Below are positions 17,630-26,469 of a stretch of DNA of 64,000 nucleotides, piece after piece. Below the pieces are notes generated by a model. The model did not search any database, was not told the origin of the DNA, and saw only the letters and a list, made by a program, of their open reading frames with translations. The stretch is from contig NZ_JACYFG010000061.1 of assembly GCF_014803405.1 (NCBI RefSeq), forward strand, positions 62,001-126,000, written 5' to 3'. The first letter of the stretch is position 1. Every line of letters starts with the position of its first letter. Origin of the DNA: Pelagicoccus enzymogenes. GTDB lineage: Bacteria > Verrucomicrobiota > Verrucomicrobiia > Opitutales > Opitutaceae. A program made the translations under genes and the position numbers.

Positions 17630-18241
17630 TCAACGCATCGCTTGGCGCAGCACTGTCTTGAGCTTTTCAGGCGCAGCGCGACGCGGGTCGCTCAAGTAAA
17701 TCTCGTGATGCTTGTGGAATCGCTTTTTTCCCAGCTCGTCGATCTTGTCGTGCAAACGCGCTACACTCGGACCTTCCTCCTCGAACGGACCGATGTGGAG
17801 TAGCTGCACGGATTCGCCTTCCTCGTACGGCTCGAAACGCACCCGATCCAACAGAGCTGGATCTTTCTTTTTGCGGACCGAGACGAGAGCCTCCTCGTAC
17901 ATCGCTTTCGAGACGAATCCCGGCTGCATGATCATAAGCGTCCATTTCCACTCGTCGCGACGTCCCTCCGCGAAAGCGTTCATATCGTCTGCCCACCACA
18001 GCCCCTCCAAAGGCGGCACAACGTAATCCTGAGCAGTCGGCCCTAGCTTCGACATAAACTTCAAGCTATAGGCCATTGGATACAGCGCTTCCATCGCCGC
18101 CTCAAACTCCTTCGAGCTGCCAGGATCCCCCATTCCGTCAATCATCAGAAAGTTCATGGCTGGCACCACGACCACCGATACCTCCCTGGCTGAGGGACGG
18201 TAAAGATCCTTATACTCCTTCTTAAAATCGATCTTGCTCAT
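17630..18241 (-). CDS. stand-alone GyrI-like small-molecule-binding protein
   Basis: This 203-residue cytoplasmic protein belongs to the GyrI-like superfamily, with paired SHS2 modules and the characteristic FLMIDGMGDPG near the start. A second recognisable piece is VQLLHIGPFEEEGPSVARLH in the C-terminal half. It has no DNA-binding domain. Proteins of this group bind, and sometimes hydrolyse, small toxic molecules. It leads an operon with the MerR/GyrI gene. A role in buffering the same ligand that the MerR protein senses is an inference. Confidence 0.85.
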   Translation of the reverse strand: MSKIDFKKEYKDLYRPSAREVSVVVVPAMNFLMIDGMGDPGSSKEFEAAMEALYPMAYSLKFMSKLGPTAQDYVVPPLEGLWWADDMNAFAEGRRDEWKWTLMIMQPGFVSKAMYEEALVSVRKKKDPALLDRVRFEPYEEGESVQLLHIGPFEEEGPSVARLHDKIDELGKKRFHKHHEIYLSDPRRAAPEKLKTVLRQAMR

Positions 18242-18383
18242 GGGGTCCCAGCATCATCCCTCCCCCAAGGGCAGAGTCAGCACAGAAGTGAACAAATCGG
18301 CATAGAAAAGTACTGTAGAAGAGGCTCCAAAACGTTAAAGTGCCCGTAACCATAAAAAACGCCCCTGCTCCCCATCCGTCCCC

Positions 18384-20063
18384 ATGTTTCTCCGCTGCCC
18401 CATAACCACACTATTCATCTTCGCGTTAGCCATTTCCCATACGCTCGTTCCCATCGCCGTGGGACAGGACAACGGTCAGGACATACACTTCTCAGTCGGC
18501 AGCCCCCAGCCAAACGCGAACTTGCCCGCGAGCGTTCCAGCTCCCCATGGCCGTCTCACACTTTACGCTGACTTTCCAGCCGCGAACTCAGGCACAGTCC
18601 CACTCTATCTAGTCAATCGCACCTCAGAGAGGCAACGCTTCGAAAGCCAGGATGGAGACATCTACTTGAAACTAGAATTTCAAGACGATTCCGGAGAGTG
18701 GGTCCGCGCCCAAACCCATCGCTTCAGCTTTTGTGGAAACAGCTACCTGGCAGTAGAGCTGCCTCCCGGCAGCCACTTTGCTTTTCACGGCTACCTTCCC
18801 AGCCAAGGAGTAAAGGCAAACGTCCGTTACAAGGCCTACAGCGATTCGCCATTCGCCTCAAACATAGGTATCGCCCACTACCGAGAAGAAGACCGTAAGG
18901 CGGCCGCTCTCGACAAACTCGCCAGGAGAAAACTTCCCCCCTCTCTCGTACGTTGCTTCGACTTCGACAAGGAACACTATGACCCAGATCGCGAACAAAG
19001 CTTCTACAACCCCGGTCCCGATGAGATACTAAGCGCCCTTCGACTCGTGAGCTCTTATCAAGAAAGTGAATACGTTCGGGCCAACGTTCGCGAGTACCTC
19101 AACACCGTAAAGAAGCACGAGAAAGCAGTGCGGAAACAAATTGCTGCCTTCGAGAGAATTCTCAAAGCAAAGTGGCCGGAAAAACCGAAGTTGGACGCCC
19201 TCGTCTCCGCAGCGATTGAAGAAACGGATCGAAGCCCAACGACTGCTTGGCCCGTCTTGAACGATCTCCTAAGCGGAAAAATTGACCCCAGCATCTCACG
19301 TATCCAAAAGTTCGAACAAGCCATCGCCCAAAAGCTTGAGAGCGCTCTCATCGCCGCTGCCCCGATCCAAACCGAACAAGCCTCCAAGTTGCTCCTCAAC
19401 CACCGATTCGCTAACGAAAATTTCGAGGACTCCTTTTTCCAAAAGTGGATTCGCTCCGAAAACGACTCCCTAACTCAAGCCTGCGCAAACGCCCTGAGCC
19501 ACCGCAACAAGCATCAAGGCCTAGCCGCAATCGGCTTCGAACTCTCCCCCAGCCAACAACTACTCGTACTATGCGCCCTCGCTTCACAAGGGGACCCTGA
19601 TACTAAGAATCGCCGCAACCCAGGCTCCCGCGAAGAGCGACGCTTTTGGCAAAAGTGCGCGACCGAACAACCCACCCAAACGGTTGCGACCCTCTACAAT
19701 CTCGGAATGTACGGCGACAGAAACCTCTTCAATCTCGCGATACACGACGAACTCCGAGAGTACCTCCAGCAGGAAACTCTAAATCCGAGCGCAGAAGTCG
19801 ACGGTTGGGAGATAGGAAGAGTCGTCAGTTTCGTGGGAGCTTGGAAACGTCGAGAGGATGTTCCGCTTTTCCAAAGCCTGCTGGATCATCCCGCCGCCCA
19901 GAAACAGCTGATCTACTACCCCGATTCGGAAACGCCCCGCTTCGAGCAACGACGCTACCGCGTCCGGGAAGAAGCCAGCCGCATACTGAGGAACATGGGG
20001 GTGAGCGTTCCTCACAACCTTGTCCTTAACGAGCGAGTCGAGATCGAACCTCCGGTTCGATGA
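18384..20063 (+). CDS. secreted protein of unknown function
   Basis: This is a 559-residue protein with a clear signal peptide (residues 1-28, TLFIFALAISHTLVPIAVGQ). The first third looks beta-rich (LTLYADFPAANSGTVPLYLV, then YLAVELPPGSHFAFHGYLPS). The rest is helical and repeat-like, suggestive of an alpha-solenoid. I do not recognise a family. It stands alone on the plus strand between the divergent GyrI-like gene and tRNA-Thr. Its last few codons and its TGA stop lie in the outermost copy of the tRNA-derived tandem repeat, so its C-terminus was probably reshaped when the repeat expanded. Confidence 0.75.
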   Translation: MFLRCPITTLFIFALAISHTLVPIAVGQDNGQDIHFSVGSPQPNANLPASVPAPHGRLTLYADFPAANSGTVPLYLVNRTSERQRFESQDGDIYLKLEFQDDSGEWVRAQTHRFSFCGNSYLAVELPPGSHFAFHGYLPSQGVKANVRYKAYSDSPFASNIGIAHYREEDRKAAALDKLARRKLPPSLVRCFDFDKEHYDPDREQSFYNPGPDEILSALRLVSSYQESEYVRANVREYLNTVKKHEKAVRKQIAAFERILKAKWPEKPKLDALVSAAIEETDRSPTTAWPVLNDLLSGKIDPSISRIQKFEQAIAQKLESALIAAAPIQTEQASKLLLNHRFANENFEDSFFQKWIRSENDSLTQACANALSHRNKHQGLAAIGFELSPSQQLLVLCALASQGDPDTKNRRNPGSREERRFWQKCATEQPTQTVATLYNLGMYGDRNLFNLAIHDELREYLQQETLNPSAEVDGWEIGRVVSFVGAWKRREDVPLFQSLLDHPAAQKQLIYYPDSETPRFEQRRYRVREEASRILRNMGVSVPHNLVLNERVEIEPPVR

Positions 20064-20308
20064 AGATGGGCCGCGGAACGAAAGTGGAGCCGCTCATCGG
20101 TACCGAGGAACGCAGTGACGACACTCGAGGAGCAACGCGAGGAGACATCGAACCCCAGTTCGACGGAGATGGGCCGCGGAACGAAAGTGGAGCCGCTCAT
20201 CGGTTACCGAGGAGCAAGGCGACGACACTTGAGGAACAACGTGACGAAACATCGAACCGCGGGTTCGACGGAGGTGAGTGGCGAAACGAAAGTGGAGCCG
20301 CTCATCGG
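20045..20308 (-). repeat. tandem units carrying copies of the tRNA-Thr 3' end
   Basis: The 23-bp word that holds the last 16 nt of tRNA-Thr (through CCA) and the next few bases occurs three times: 20286-20308 (within the tRNA), 20181-20203 and 20078-20100. The copies are 105 and 103 bp apart. The spacers are also related: each has a short TTCGA-type inverted repeat and a 50-bp trailer (20207-20256 and its partner) ending CTCCTCGG on the minus strand. Short open frames here only translate the repeat. Confidence 0.9.
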
Positions 20309-20368
20309 AGTCGAACCGACGACCTACTCATTACGAATGAGTTGCTCTACCAACTGAGCTAGAGCGGC
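20293..20368 (-). tRNA. tRNA-Thr (anticodon CGT)
   Basis: This is a 76-nt cloverleaf with encoded CCA. The acceptor stem GCCGCTC pairs with GAGCGGC. The D-arm is AGCTCAGTTGGTAGAGC. The anticodon stem ACTCA/TGAGT encloses TTCGTAA, giving anticodon CGT, which reads ACG. The T-arm contains GGTTCGACTCC. The discriminator base is T, less usual for a bacterial tRNA-Thr. Confidence 0.97.
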
Positions 20369-20498
20369 GTCCAAGCCAATAATCTCTGCCCGAGCTTGGC
20401 TTCTTGGCAAGTCGGAATTCTCAGATTTCAGACAACCTGCCAGCGTCCTCTAGCAATCCACGCTTGCTCCCTCGCCATCTTCAGCTTCCCTATTTCGC

Positions 20499-21929
20499 GT
20501 GTCAGTTTCGAAAACAAGCCTCCGAATCTCTTCCCGAAACATCCATCTCGACGATGGGACCCTTGCAGCGGGCGTGGTTACCTGCGCCCCGGGCGAACCC
20601 CTGAAGCTGGAACTGGGATCTTCCGCAGCGGCGGACATCGCCCTGCCCGACTCCGCCCACATCGCCCTCGGAAGGTTCGATCCACACGTACACTTTCGCG
20701 AGACCGCCATCCCCACGCCAGAGGAGGTCGAGGAGCACGGTCCAGAGGGAGCGGATTACGACAACTTGGTCGCTAATATCAAATCCGCCAACGCGCTCTA
20801 TTCCATCCGCTCCGGCTGCCTTTCGGCCCTTAAGGGCGGCGTTTGCGCAGTGGGCGCCATGGGCAACACCCCATGGGGACCCGTCGGCCCCTACCGGCAC
20901 TCGCGTATCCAGAAGCACTATACGGAACAAGCGCTCTTCCCCATCGTCCTGTGGCCGCGCATGGAACCGGGGGCAGCCGCCATCCCTGGACACGAGGGCA
21001 AAGACTTCGGCTCGACCTTTGGTGGCTCCGGACTCACAGGACAAGTTCGACGGGACATGTTCGAGCTGTGGCGCGGGCAGGCCGTCTCCTACCACAACGA
21101 CCAGGCTCGCCCCAACGAATCCCTCCCTGAATTCAAAAAGCGGATACAGCCCGACGAGGTGCTTCTACACCACGAGTACTTCAACGGCGACACGGTTCTC
21201 GCCTGCCAATCGGAAACCATGGCCCTCGCGAAGGAGGCTGGACTAAGCAGCCTGCTCGCCCGTCACATCCCCACCGGCCCGGCCCTCCAGCAGATATTGG
21301 ACGCCCGCAAGGAGATGCCCTACGCCCTACCCGCCGAGATCGGCCTAGACTACGTTTACTGGTGCCGCGAACGCTTGCTTACCCAAAAGCGCGAAACCGC
21401 CCTCATCAACTACCGCCGGCCAGCGCACCCCAGCCGCGAAGACCAACTCAGCTTGATCGAGATCACCCGCGACGCGATTCGCTCGGGCGATACCACGATT
21501 TTCTTCGGTACAGACCACGCCCCTCACGCTCCCGCCGCCAAGAAGTTCAAGGACGGCCTCCCGGGAGCCCCCGGCACCCGCAACATCGAGCACAGCCTGC
21601 AGTTCTACGGCGAACTCGTCTACCGCTACGGATACACGCAACACGACATCGACCGACTCGCCGCCATCAACCCTGCCAAACACATGGCCCAGTTCTTCGA
21701 GTTCCCCTACGAAGTCGGTACCCTCGCGGACGGAGCCATGGCAAACCTCGCGATCTTCGACCCTGAAACGCCCTACGAAGTGGACGAACAAACCCTCGCC
21801 GCCCAATTGGAGGACCCCCACTACCACAGCGCCATGAAAGGCGAAAAAGGACTTCGCGGAAAGAGCCTCTTCACCGTAGCAAACGGTCGGGTCTGGGATG
21901 TAAGCGGCACACCGACTCCGCTAAACTAG
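20499..21929 (+). CDS. dihydroorotase-like amidohydrolase
   Basis: This 476-residue cytoplasmic metal-dependent amidohydrolase resembles dihydroorotase, which interconverts carbamoyl-aspartate and dihydroorotate in pyrimidine synthesis. The metal-binding FDPHVHFRE gives His63 and His65; further ligand candidates are LLHHEYF and the late GTDHAPH. The C-terminal GTLADGAMANLAIFDP is a standard amidohydrolase tail. It begins with GTG at 20499 and no clear ribosome-binding site. It is longer than typical PyrC and has no pyrimidine gene beside it, so hydantoinase-like or other cyclic-amide activity is possible. Confidence 0.85.
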   Translation: MSVSKTSLRISSRNIHLDDGTLAAGVVTCAPGEPLKLELGSSAAADIALPDSAHIALGRFDPHVHFRETAIPTPEEVEEHGPEGADYDNLVANIKSANALYSIRSGCLSALKGGVCAVGAMGNTPWGPVGPYRHSRIQKHYTEQALFPIVLWPRMEPGAAAIPGHEGKDFGSTFGGSGLTGQVRRDMFELWRGQAVSYHNDQARPNESLPEFKKRIQPDEVLLHHEYFNGDTVLACQSETMALAKEAGLSSLLARHIPTGPALQQILDARKEMPYALPAEIGLDYVYWCRERLLTQKRETALINYRRPAHPSREDQLSLIEITRDAIRSGDTTIFFGTDHAPHAPAAKKFKDGLPGAPGTRNIEHSLQFYGELVYRYGYTQHDIDRLAAINPAKHMAQFFEFPYEVGTLADGAMANLAIFDPETPYEVDEQTLAAQLEDPHYHSAMKGEKGLRGKSLFTVANGRVWDVSGTPTPLN

Positions 21930-22055
21930 CGCCTTGCAATGGCGATTTAGCACATTCTTTGCGGATAGCACCTCCACGCAAAGATCTCTACCTGGGAGCC
22001 GATGCAGCCCTTCCTGAACGGAGGGCCACGTTCTAGACGCGGCGTCCGGAGTGAC

Positions 22056-22817
22056 CTACAATTCTTGCGCCGGCTCTTCCTGCAGCCACAAGATCGGGAA
22101 GTCGTAGGTTCTCTCAAGCAAAGCAATCGTCGGCTCTCCTTGGTAAGTCGGCAGGGCAAAGGAGGCTTTCCTGAGCGCAGCCTCCAGTCGAGCGTTCGTC
22201 TGCGGATCGCTGGAGTCCACCACATGCGGCAACACCACGCCACCACGCTGGTCGACAAAGAAATTCACTCGAGCTCGTATCGACTTTCTCCCCTCCTGTA
22301 GAAGTCCCGAACCACGTACGATCGTGACACCCGGAAACGAAGTCATGCCGATCCGAGAATCCAGCTCTTCGTCTTCCCGATACTTTAAGGTACGATACCC
22401 TTCGCCCGCGTTTCCGTCGACGCGTTTGCTCGTGTCGAAAAGAGCGTTCGTTTCGATCGCCCGGTCAGGCAAGAATTCCCAATAGGCATGGCAGACGCTT
22501 TTGACCGGCACCCCATTTTGCTTCGCCGGCAAGAAATCCCACTTCTTTATGGTCACCATCAACTCATCGGCAAAAGCCGGATAGCTGTACTCGATCGGAA
22601 AGAACTCCGAGGCCTGACCGTACTCGTCCACGTAAAATGCGATCTTCGCGTACCCGCTGCTGATTCCATGCGTGTAGGCCCACCCCGGATACCTCGGCTC
22701 GATCTGGCGCTTGATCGAAACGCTGGTATTCGAATCCTTCGGCTTGGCGATCGAAACCGAAAAGCCGCTCATCGCCAAAACGGCTAAGAGGCACAAGGGA
22801 AAGCGTAGGGGTAACAT
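22056..22817 (-). CDS. secreted protein with TonB C-terminal-like repeats
   Basis: This is a 253-residue exported protein (signal FPLCLLAVLAMSGFSVSIA). Two related segments, about residues 55-105 and 180-235, resemble the TonB C-terminal domain: GYAKIAFYVDEYGQASEFF followed by WDFLPAKQNGVPV, and RARVNFFVDQRGGVVLP followed by FALPTYQGEP. It lacks the N-terminal membrane anchor plus proline-rich linker of a true TonB, so it is unlikely to energise transport by itself. Its role is unknown. It is monocistronic and convergent with the amidohydrolase gene. Confidence 0.75.
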   Translation of the reverse strand: MLPLRFPLCLLAVLAMSGFSVSIAKPKDSNTSVSIKRQIEPRYPGWAYTHGISSGYAKIAFYVDEYGQASEFFPIEYSYPAFADELMVTIKKWDFLPAKQNGVPVKSVCHAYWEFLPDRAIETNALFDTSKRVDGNAGEGYRTLKYREDEELDSRIGMTSFPGVTIVRGSGLLQEGRKSIRARVNFFVDQRGGVVLPHVVDSSDPQTNARLEAALRKASFALPTYQGEPTIALLERTYDFPILWLQEEPAQEL

Positions 22818-23037
22818 AAGCCGTGAGTAGACTACCCGAGAAAGATCACCTCAAGCAATAAATGCATTAATGTGCACCTTATCAACCAAAACGAGCATCT
22901 TATAAGGGCCTAGAGGGACCCAGGCCTGAACTTCATCGGGAAGCAGTATCTCCCCGCCTCAAGGGGCTCTCTTTTTTTCATAAGCTGCTCTTTGAAAGAT
23001 ATTTAAGCACAAAAACGACTTTTCTTGAAGTTTCCCA

Positions 23038-23065
23038 TTGACGGGCCATCCCCCGCTTCTATTGT
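23038..23065 (+). promoter_or_regulatory. sigma-70 promoter for tRNA-Phe
   Basis: TTGACG at 23038-23043 and TATTGT at 23060-23065 are separated by 16 bp. Transcription would start about 13 bp before the mature tRNA. Spacing and position fit a stable-RNA promoter. Confidence 0.5.
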
Positions 23066-23084
23066 CCGAAATCTTTCTGACAGC

Positions 23085-23160
<76 letters not shown>

Positions 23161-23184
23161 CTGTCGGAACGGCGAAAGCCGAAT

Positions 23185-23213
23185 AAACGCCTCCAAAAAT
23201 GGGGCGTTTTTTT
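23185..23213 (+). terminator. intrinsic terminator after tRNA-Phe
   Basis: AAACGCC (23185-23191) pairs with GGCGTTT (23203-23209), and the transcript continues TTTTG. It begins 24 bp after the tRNA CCA end. Confidence 0.85.
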
Positions 23214-23233
23214 GTGTTCAGGTCCCGTCATCT

Positions 23234-23283
23234 TCGATGTTTCCTCACTGAGCTCGTCAAGTGTCGTCGCATTCGCTCCTCGG
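23234..23283 (+). repeat. tRNA-trailing repeat, copy at tRNA-Phe
   Basis: This 50-bp word starts TTCGATGTTTCCTCACTG and ends GTGTCGTCGCATTCG plus CTCCTCGG. On the tRNA-sense strand it closely matches the spacer that follows tRNA-Thr (20207-20256, minus strand). Both copies lie shortly 3' of a tRNA in the same orientation. Confidence 0.7.
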
Positions 23284-24004
23284 CACGGAAACCCTCCGCG
23301 CATTGTCGACCAGCGCCATGAGACGCTCGCGCGCCTTAAGTCATTATAAACGCTCCACATTTCATCGTTCTTCCTCCCCTGTTCCCTTATCCAGCGACTC
23401 CTCCCTCGCGCGCAGCAGCGAATTGCTCGGCCAATGCGAAAGCGTCTGCCTCACGACCTTGTAGGCTTCCACAAGCTTGCCCTGCCCGCTCAGTCCAGTG
23501 ACCAAGGCGAACCAGAACGACGCACAATACCCGCATAGGGCGCTTTTCGCTCTTCACTTGTCAAACTCTCGACGGGAGACTTCACCAAATACTTTCGTTC
23601 GAACGCATATTTCAGTACTGGTGTTGGTAGCGAAATGGTTCTATATCGTCCTTGGCTGAACCTCCATTTTCAGCAACCAAGCCTCCATATCGTCAGCGAT
23701 CAGATCCCAGAGGACCGTATCCGGAAACGACTCCGCAAAGCCCTCTCCCCTTTTGACCTGAAATCGCTATATGCGTCCCAGCTCAGGTTACTTTCGATAC
23801 CGCTTGTAGCTACTCACACGCAGCTTCTCAACTTTCGCTTCAACAGCCTTAGCGCCGCCCTCCGGGTTCATTTGGACGACCTTAAAATCTACGGCAGCGT
23901 TTCAGCCGATGGAAACGGATAAGATTGGCCGCCTAGTGAAACTCGCCATCACCAAAGGTCAAGGTGCCGACATTCCCAAAAGCCAAAACAATGAAAAGTC
24001 CCTG
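23284..24004. other. gene-poor stretch with possible decayed coding remnants
   Basis: No intact gene is visible in about 720 bp. On the minus strand one frame around 23650-23900 reads MNPEGGAKAVEAKVEKL up to a stop, then after two stops continues as GFAESFPDTVLWDLIADDM to a further stop. The residue pattern looks protein-like but is broken, so this may be an eroded gene downstream of the GH26-like gene. No family is recognisable. Confidence 0.3.
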
Positions 24005-25003
24005 TCATTCAGAGTGCTCGTAGAGGGAACGGTCCAACTCCATCCGATAAGCTTCCAATACAGTTTCGTTCATCTGCAGGCGAGCATCGCCCCAGTCATG
24101 CCACTGGAACCCGAGCTTCCTCGACCAATAATCCCACTCCCAATTGATATAGCAAAAGGCCTTGATCTCCGGCTGGCTACGGATCCGCTCAAAAAACGGC
24201 CCAAACCATTCGTCCCAATCCTTCTGCCCATCGAGCACTCCTACATGGCGCGGTGTCACCTCGCCCAACATCACCGGCTTCCCATGCTCCCCCGACAGCT
24301 CGCAAAAGTCCGTTATCCAATCCATACCGATCTCTCCGGGCGAAAACACGTCCACACCCCACCAGTCAACCCACTCGTCGCCCGGATAGAAGGCCATCAA
24401 CTCCTCGATCGGCCGCGGGCCTGCAGATCCTCCGCCGGAACACCAAACCGTCGCCACGGGGAGGTCCCGCTCCCGCATGGCGGTTGTAATACGTTTCCAA
24501 CTACCAACAAATCCAGCTTCGGAATAGTTGTTCCAACTGCCTTCGAATTCGTAGCCGATACGCACGAAACTGTCCCGGCCAATAAAGGCCAGCGCCTCGC
24601 AAAACGCCTCGATCTGAGCGTCGTAGTCGCCGCGAGCGACCAAAGCGTCCAGTCCCGACCCATCGTCATTTCCACCGGTCATGCTGAGACCGATTTGCGG
24701 CATCAGGTCGTCCCTGCCAATCGCATCCAGATCCCGTTTCACGCCCTTTCCCCAATCGAGAATGTGCTCCGGTGGATGCTCCAGCCCGATATAAGTCATC
24801 CACAACACTGGGTAGCGATCCTCCCCAAGAGCATCCGCATACTCCAGAAAGCCGGCCGGGTCCTGGCCTCCTCCATGCAGCACGCGATCAAGTGGCTCGT
24901 AGAGAGCTCCAAAATTCTTCCTCTCGACATAGCCATCGTTCGCGCAAGCCACTAGGCCGATGCAAAGAATACTCGCAAGAATTCCAATTGTTCGTTTTTT
25001 CAT
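24005..25003 (-). CDS. GH26-like glycoside hydrolase, lipoprotein
   Basis: This 332-residue predicted lipoprotein (lipobox LVAC, Cys20) has a TIM-barrel glycoside hydrolase pattern. RIGYEFEGSWNN offers the acid/base glutamate and PVMLGEVTPR the nucleophile glutamate, arranged as in clan GH-A family 26. GH26 enzymes cut beta-mannans or beta-1,3/1,4-xylans. Overall similarity is judged by eye, so another GH-A family is possible. It lies 10 bp after a second GH-A enzyme on the same strand, and the two form one operon. Confidence 0.72.
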   Translation of the reverse strand: MKKRTIGILASILCIGLVACANDGYVERKNFGALYEPLDRVLHGGGQDPAGFLEYADALGEDRYPVLWMTYIGLEHPPEHILDWGKGVKRDLDAIGRDDLMPQIGLSMTGGNDDGSGLDALVARGDYDAQIEAFCEALAFIGRDSFVRIGYEFEGSWNNYSEAGFVGSWKRITTAMRERDLPVATVWCSGGGSAGPRPIEELMAFYPGDEWVDWWGVDVFSPGEIGMDWITDFCELSGEHGKPVMLGEVTPRHVGVLDGQKDWDEWFGPFFERIRSQPEIKAFCYINWEWDYWSRKLGFQWHDWGDARLQMNETVLEAYRMELDRSLYEHSE

Positions 25004-25013
25004 AATATAAAAT

Positions 25014-26309
25014 TCAAGGTAATGCCACCGCTCGAAATAGCCCCGCTTCTTTCTCTATACTAAAGCGTAAACTTCTTTTTCCAGGAGATAACTCGCTCCC
25101 TTCAAGCCGGTTGAAATGCACCCAGCTACGAGACAGCTCGTCCCATTTTTCGATGCGAGCAACCTCGTCCTGCCGCAACGGCAGCCGCTCCATGTCTAAA
25201 TGCCATTGTGACTCGCTCTCGGACAATTTCAGCGACAAGACCTGCGGCTGCCCCCAAAGCTCTTTCAACCCCTCGAAAAGCGCCTTCGGCTCAACTGCAT
25301 CAACCTGCCCTGGAGTCGCTATCGGGCGAAAAATCCCCCACCACTCTTCGTTCGCAAATCCATCTTCAAAACCTGGGTTAACGTTTCCACCAGGATCGTA
25401 TTCAGCATCGCTTCCATTCGCCTTCCATAAACCATCGAGATAGGAAAACACGAATACACCTGAACAAATGTCCCGATTCTCCCAGCTTTCCTCGATCAAT
25501 CCCACTACAATGTCAGCCGGATACGATCCATTATCCGGATACGGATTCCCGGCCCGATTGTCGTAGGTATCGTAGCCAAATTCCGTGATCAAAAGTGGTT
25601 TGGAGCTAGCCGATGCATATTCACTGAAAAAGCTGCCAAAGCCCGAGCCGCGATAAACCTGGACGCTCCATGCATCTAGGGCTGTCAATTCCGCGTCAAA
25701 CGCTGCAACCTGCTGCAGTCGATCGGTAATCGCCATCGTCACCAATAAATCGGGAGCCTCAGCCTTGACCGCCTCGGCGATACCATTCATCGCTCGCCAG
25801 AAACTTGGTTTAAGGCCATTGCCATTGTACTCGTTGACCTCGTTTCCGATGATCACTCCCAGGCCCGCCGGATGATCCTTAATCTCCCTCGCCATCCCGA
25901 CAAACTGGCTCTCGACGTTCGCCACGACTGCAGCGTTTGACCAATCGCTGCCAGGATCTATCCAACGGTTTACCAAAACGAGCAAGGGCTGCTGGCCGTT
26001 GTTGTAACAGGTATCCAAAAACCCGCTGTGATCCACGCCCGGTTCCCAGTTGTAGACCCGAAGCACGTTTATCCCCATCATTCTCAGGTAAGGTAAGTCC
26101 CTCGCATGCAGGGCAGCATAGCCACTGGAGAAATAGTCTCCGTGAGGAGGATCGTCATTAACATCGTCTCCTATAGGGGTTGGATTGTAGCAAACGCCTC
26201 GGGCCAAAAATCGAGCTCCATCCACATACAACTCACGACCTCTAACATCTAAGCCTCCATATATTGGATACACTATGACTATAGCCAAAAAGCAAAAGGA
26301 GGATCGCAT
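25014..26309 (-). CDS. GH72/GH5-like secreted glycoside hydrolase or glucanosyltransferase
   Basis: This is a clan GH-A TIM-barrel enzyme of about 431 residues with an N-terminal signal (FCFLAIVIVYPIYGG). After the signal comes RELYVDGARFLARGVCYNP, the usual entry of GH2/GH5/GH72 barrels. GVIIGNEVNEYNG supplies the acid/base glutamate and LLITEFGYDTYDNR the nucleophile. The order and spacing resemble beta-1,3-glucanosyltransferases (GH72), but GH5 is also possible. A beta-rich tail of about 90 residues follows. I chose the ATG at 26309. The frame is open to a GTG at 26405 directly below a terminator, and an ATG at 26333 is also possible. Confidence 0.75.
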   Translation of the reverse strand: MRSSFCFLAIVIVYPIYGGLDVRGRELYVDGARFLARGVCYNPTPIGDDVNDDPPHGDYFSSGYAALHARDLPYLRMMGINVLRVYNWEPGVDHSGFLDTCYNNGQQPLLVLVNRWIDPGSDWSNAAVVANVESQFVGMAREIKDHPAGLGVIIGNEVNEYNGNGLKPSFWRAMNGIAEAVKAEAPDLLVTMAITDRLQQVAAFDAELTALDAWSVQVYRGSGFGSFFSEYASASSKPLLITEFGYDTYDNRAGNPYPDNGSYPADIVVGLIEESWENRDICSGVFVFSYLDGLWKANGSDAEYDPGGNVNPGFEDGFANEEWWGIFRPIATPGQVDAVEPKALFEGLKELWGQPQVLSLKLSESESQWHLDMERLPLRQDEVARIEKWDELSRSWVHFNRLEGSELSPGKRSLRFSIEKEAGLFRAVALP

Positions 26310-26412
26310 AGAGCTACTAGCAGCACCAACCATGCATGCCACAAGGCGCAACCTTGCCAAAGAGCGCCCTCGCAGGGAACGAATGCTACGATACCTTAAC
26401 CACACTTGCCTT

Positions 26413-26450
26413 CGAGAAAATGGGCCCGGCGCTACCCCAGCGCCGAGCCC
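26413..26450 (-). terminator. intrinsic terminator after the TonB-dependent receptor gene
   Basis: On the minus strand GGGCTCGGCGCT pairs with AGCGCCGGGCCC (12 bp, one wobble) around GGGGT, followed by ATTTTCTCG. It lies 19 bp past the receptor stop codon. Confidence 0.88.
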
Positions 26451-26469
26451 CAGAGGTTTCTACACCTGA

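Noticed and set aside
20045-20308. Regularly spaced repeats suggesting a CRISPR array
   Set aside because: There are only three copies, the spacers are homologous to each other, and the repeat is a tRNA 3' end.
20060-20362. Short repetitive plus-strand frames near tRNA-Thr
   Set aside because: They only translate the tandem tRNA-derived repeat.
22950-22980. CCCC/GGGG stem followed by a T-run as a plus-strand terminator
   Set aside because: The stem is only four base pairs and no plus-strand gene ends nearby.
23909-24955. 348-codon plus-strand frame opposite the GH26-like gene
   Set aside because: The minus strand has a lipoprotein signal and catalytic glutamate motifs; the plus frame has none.
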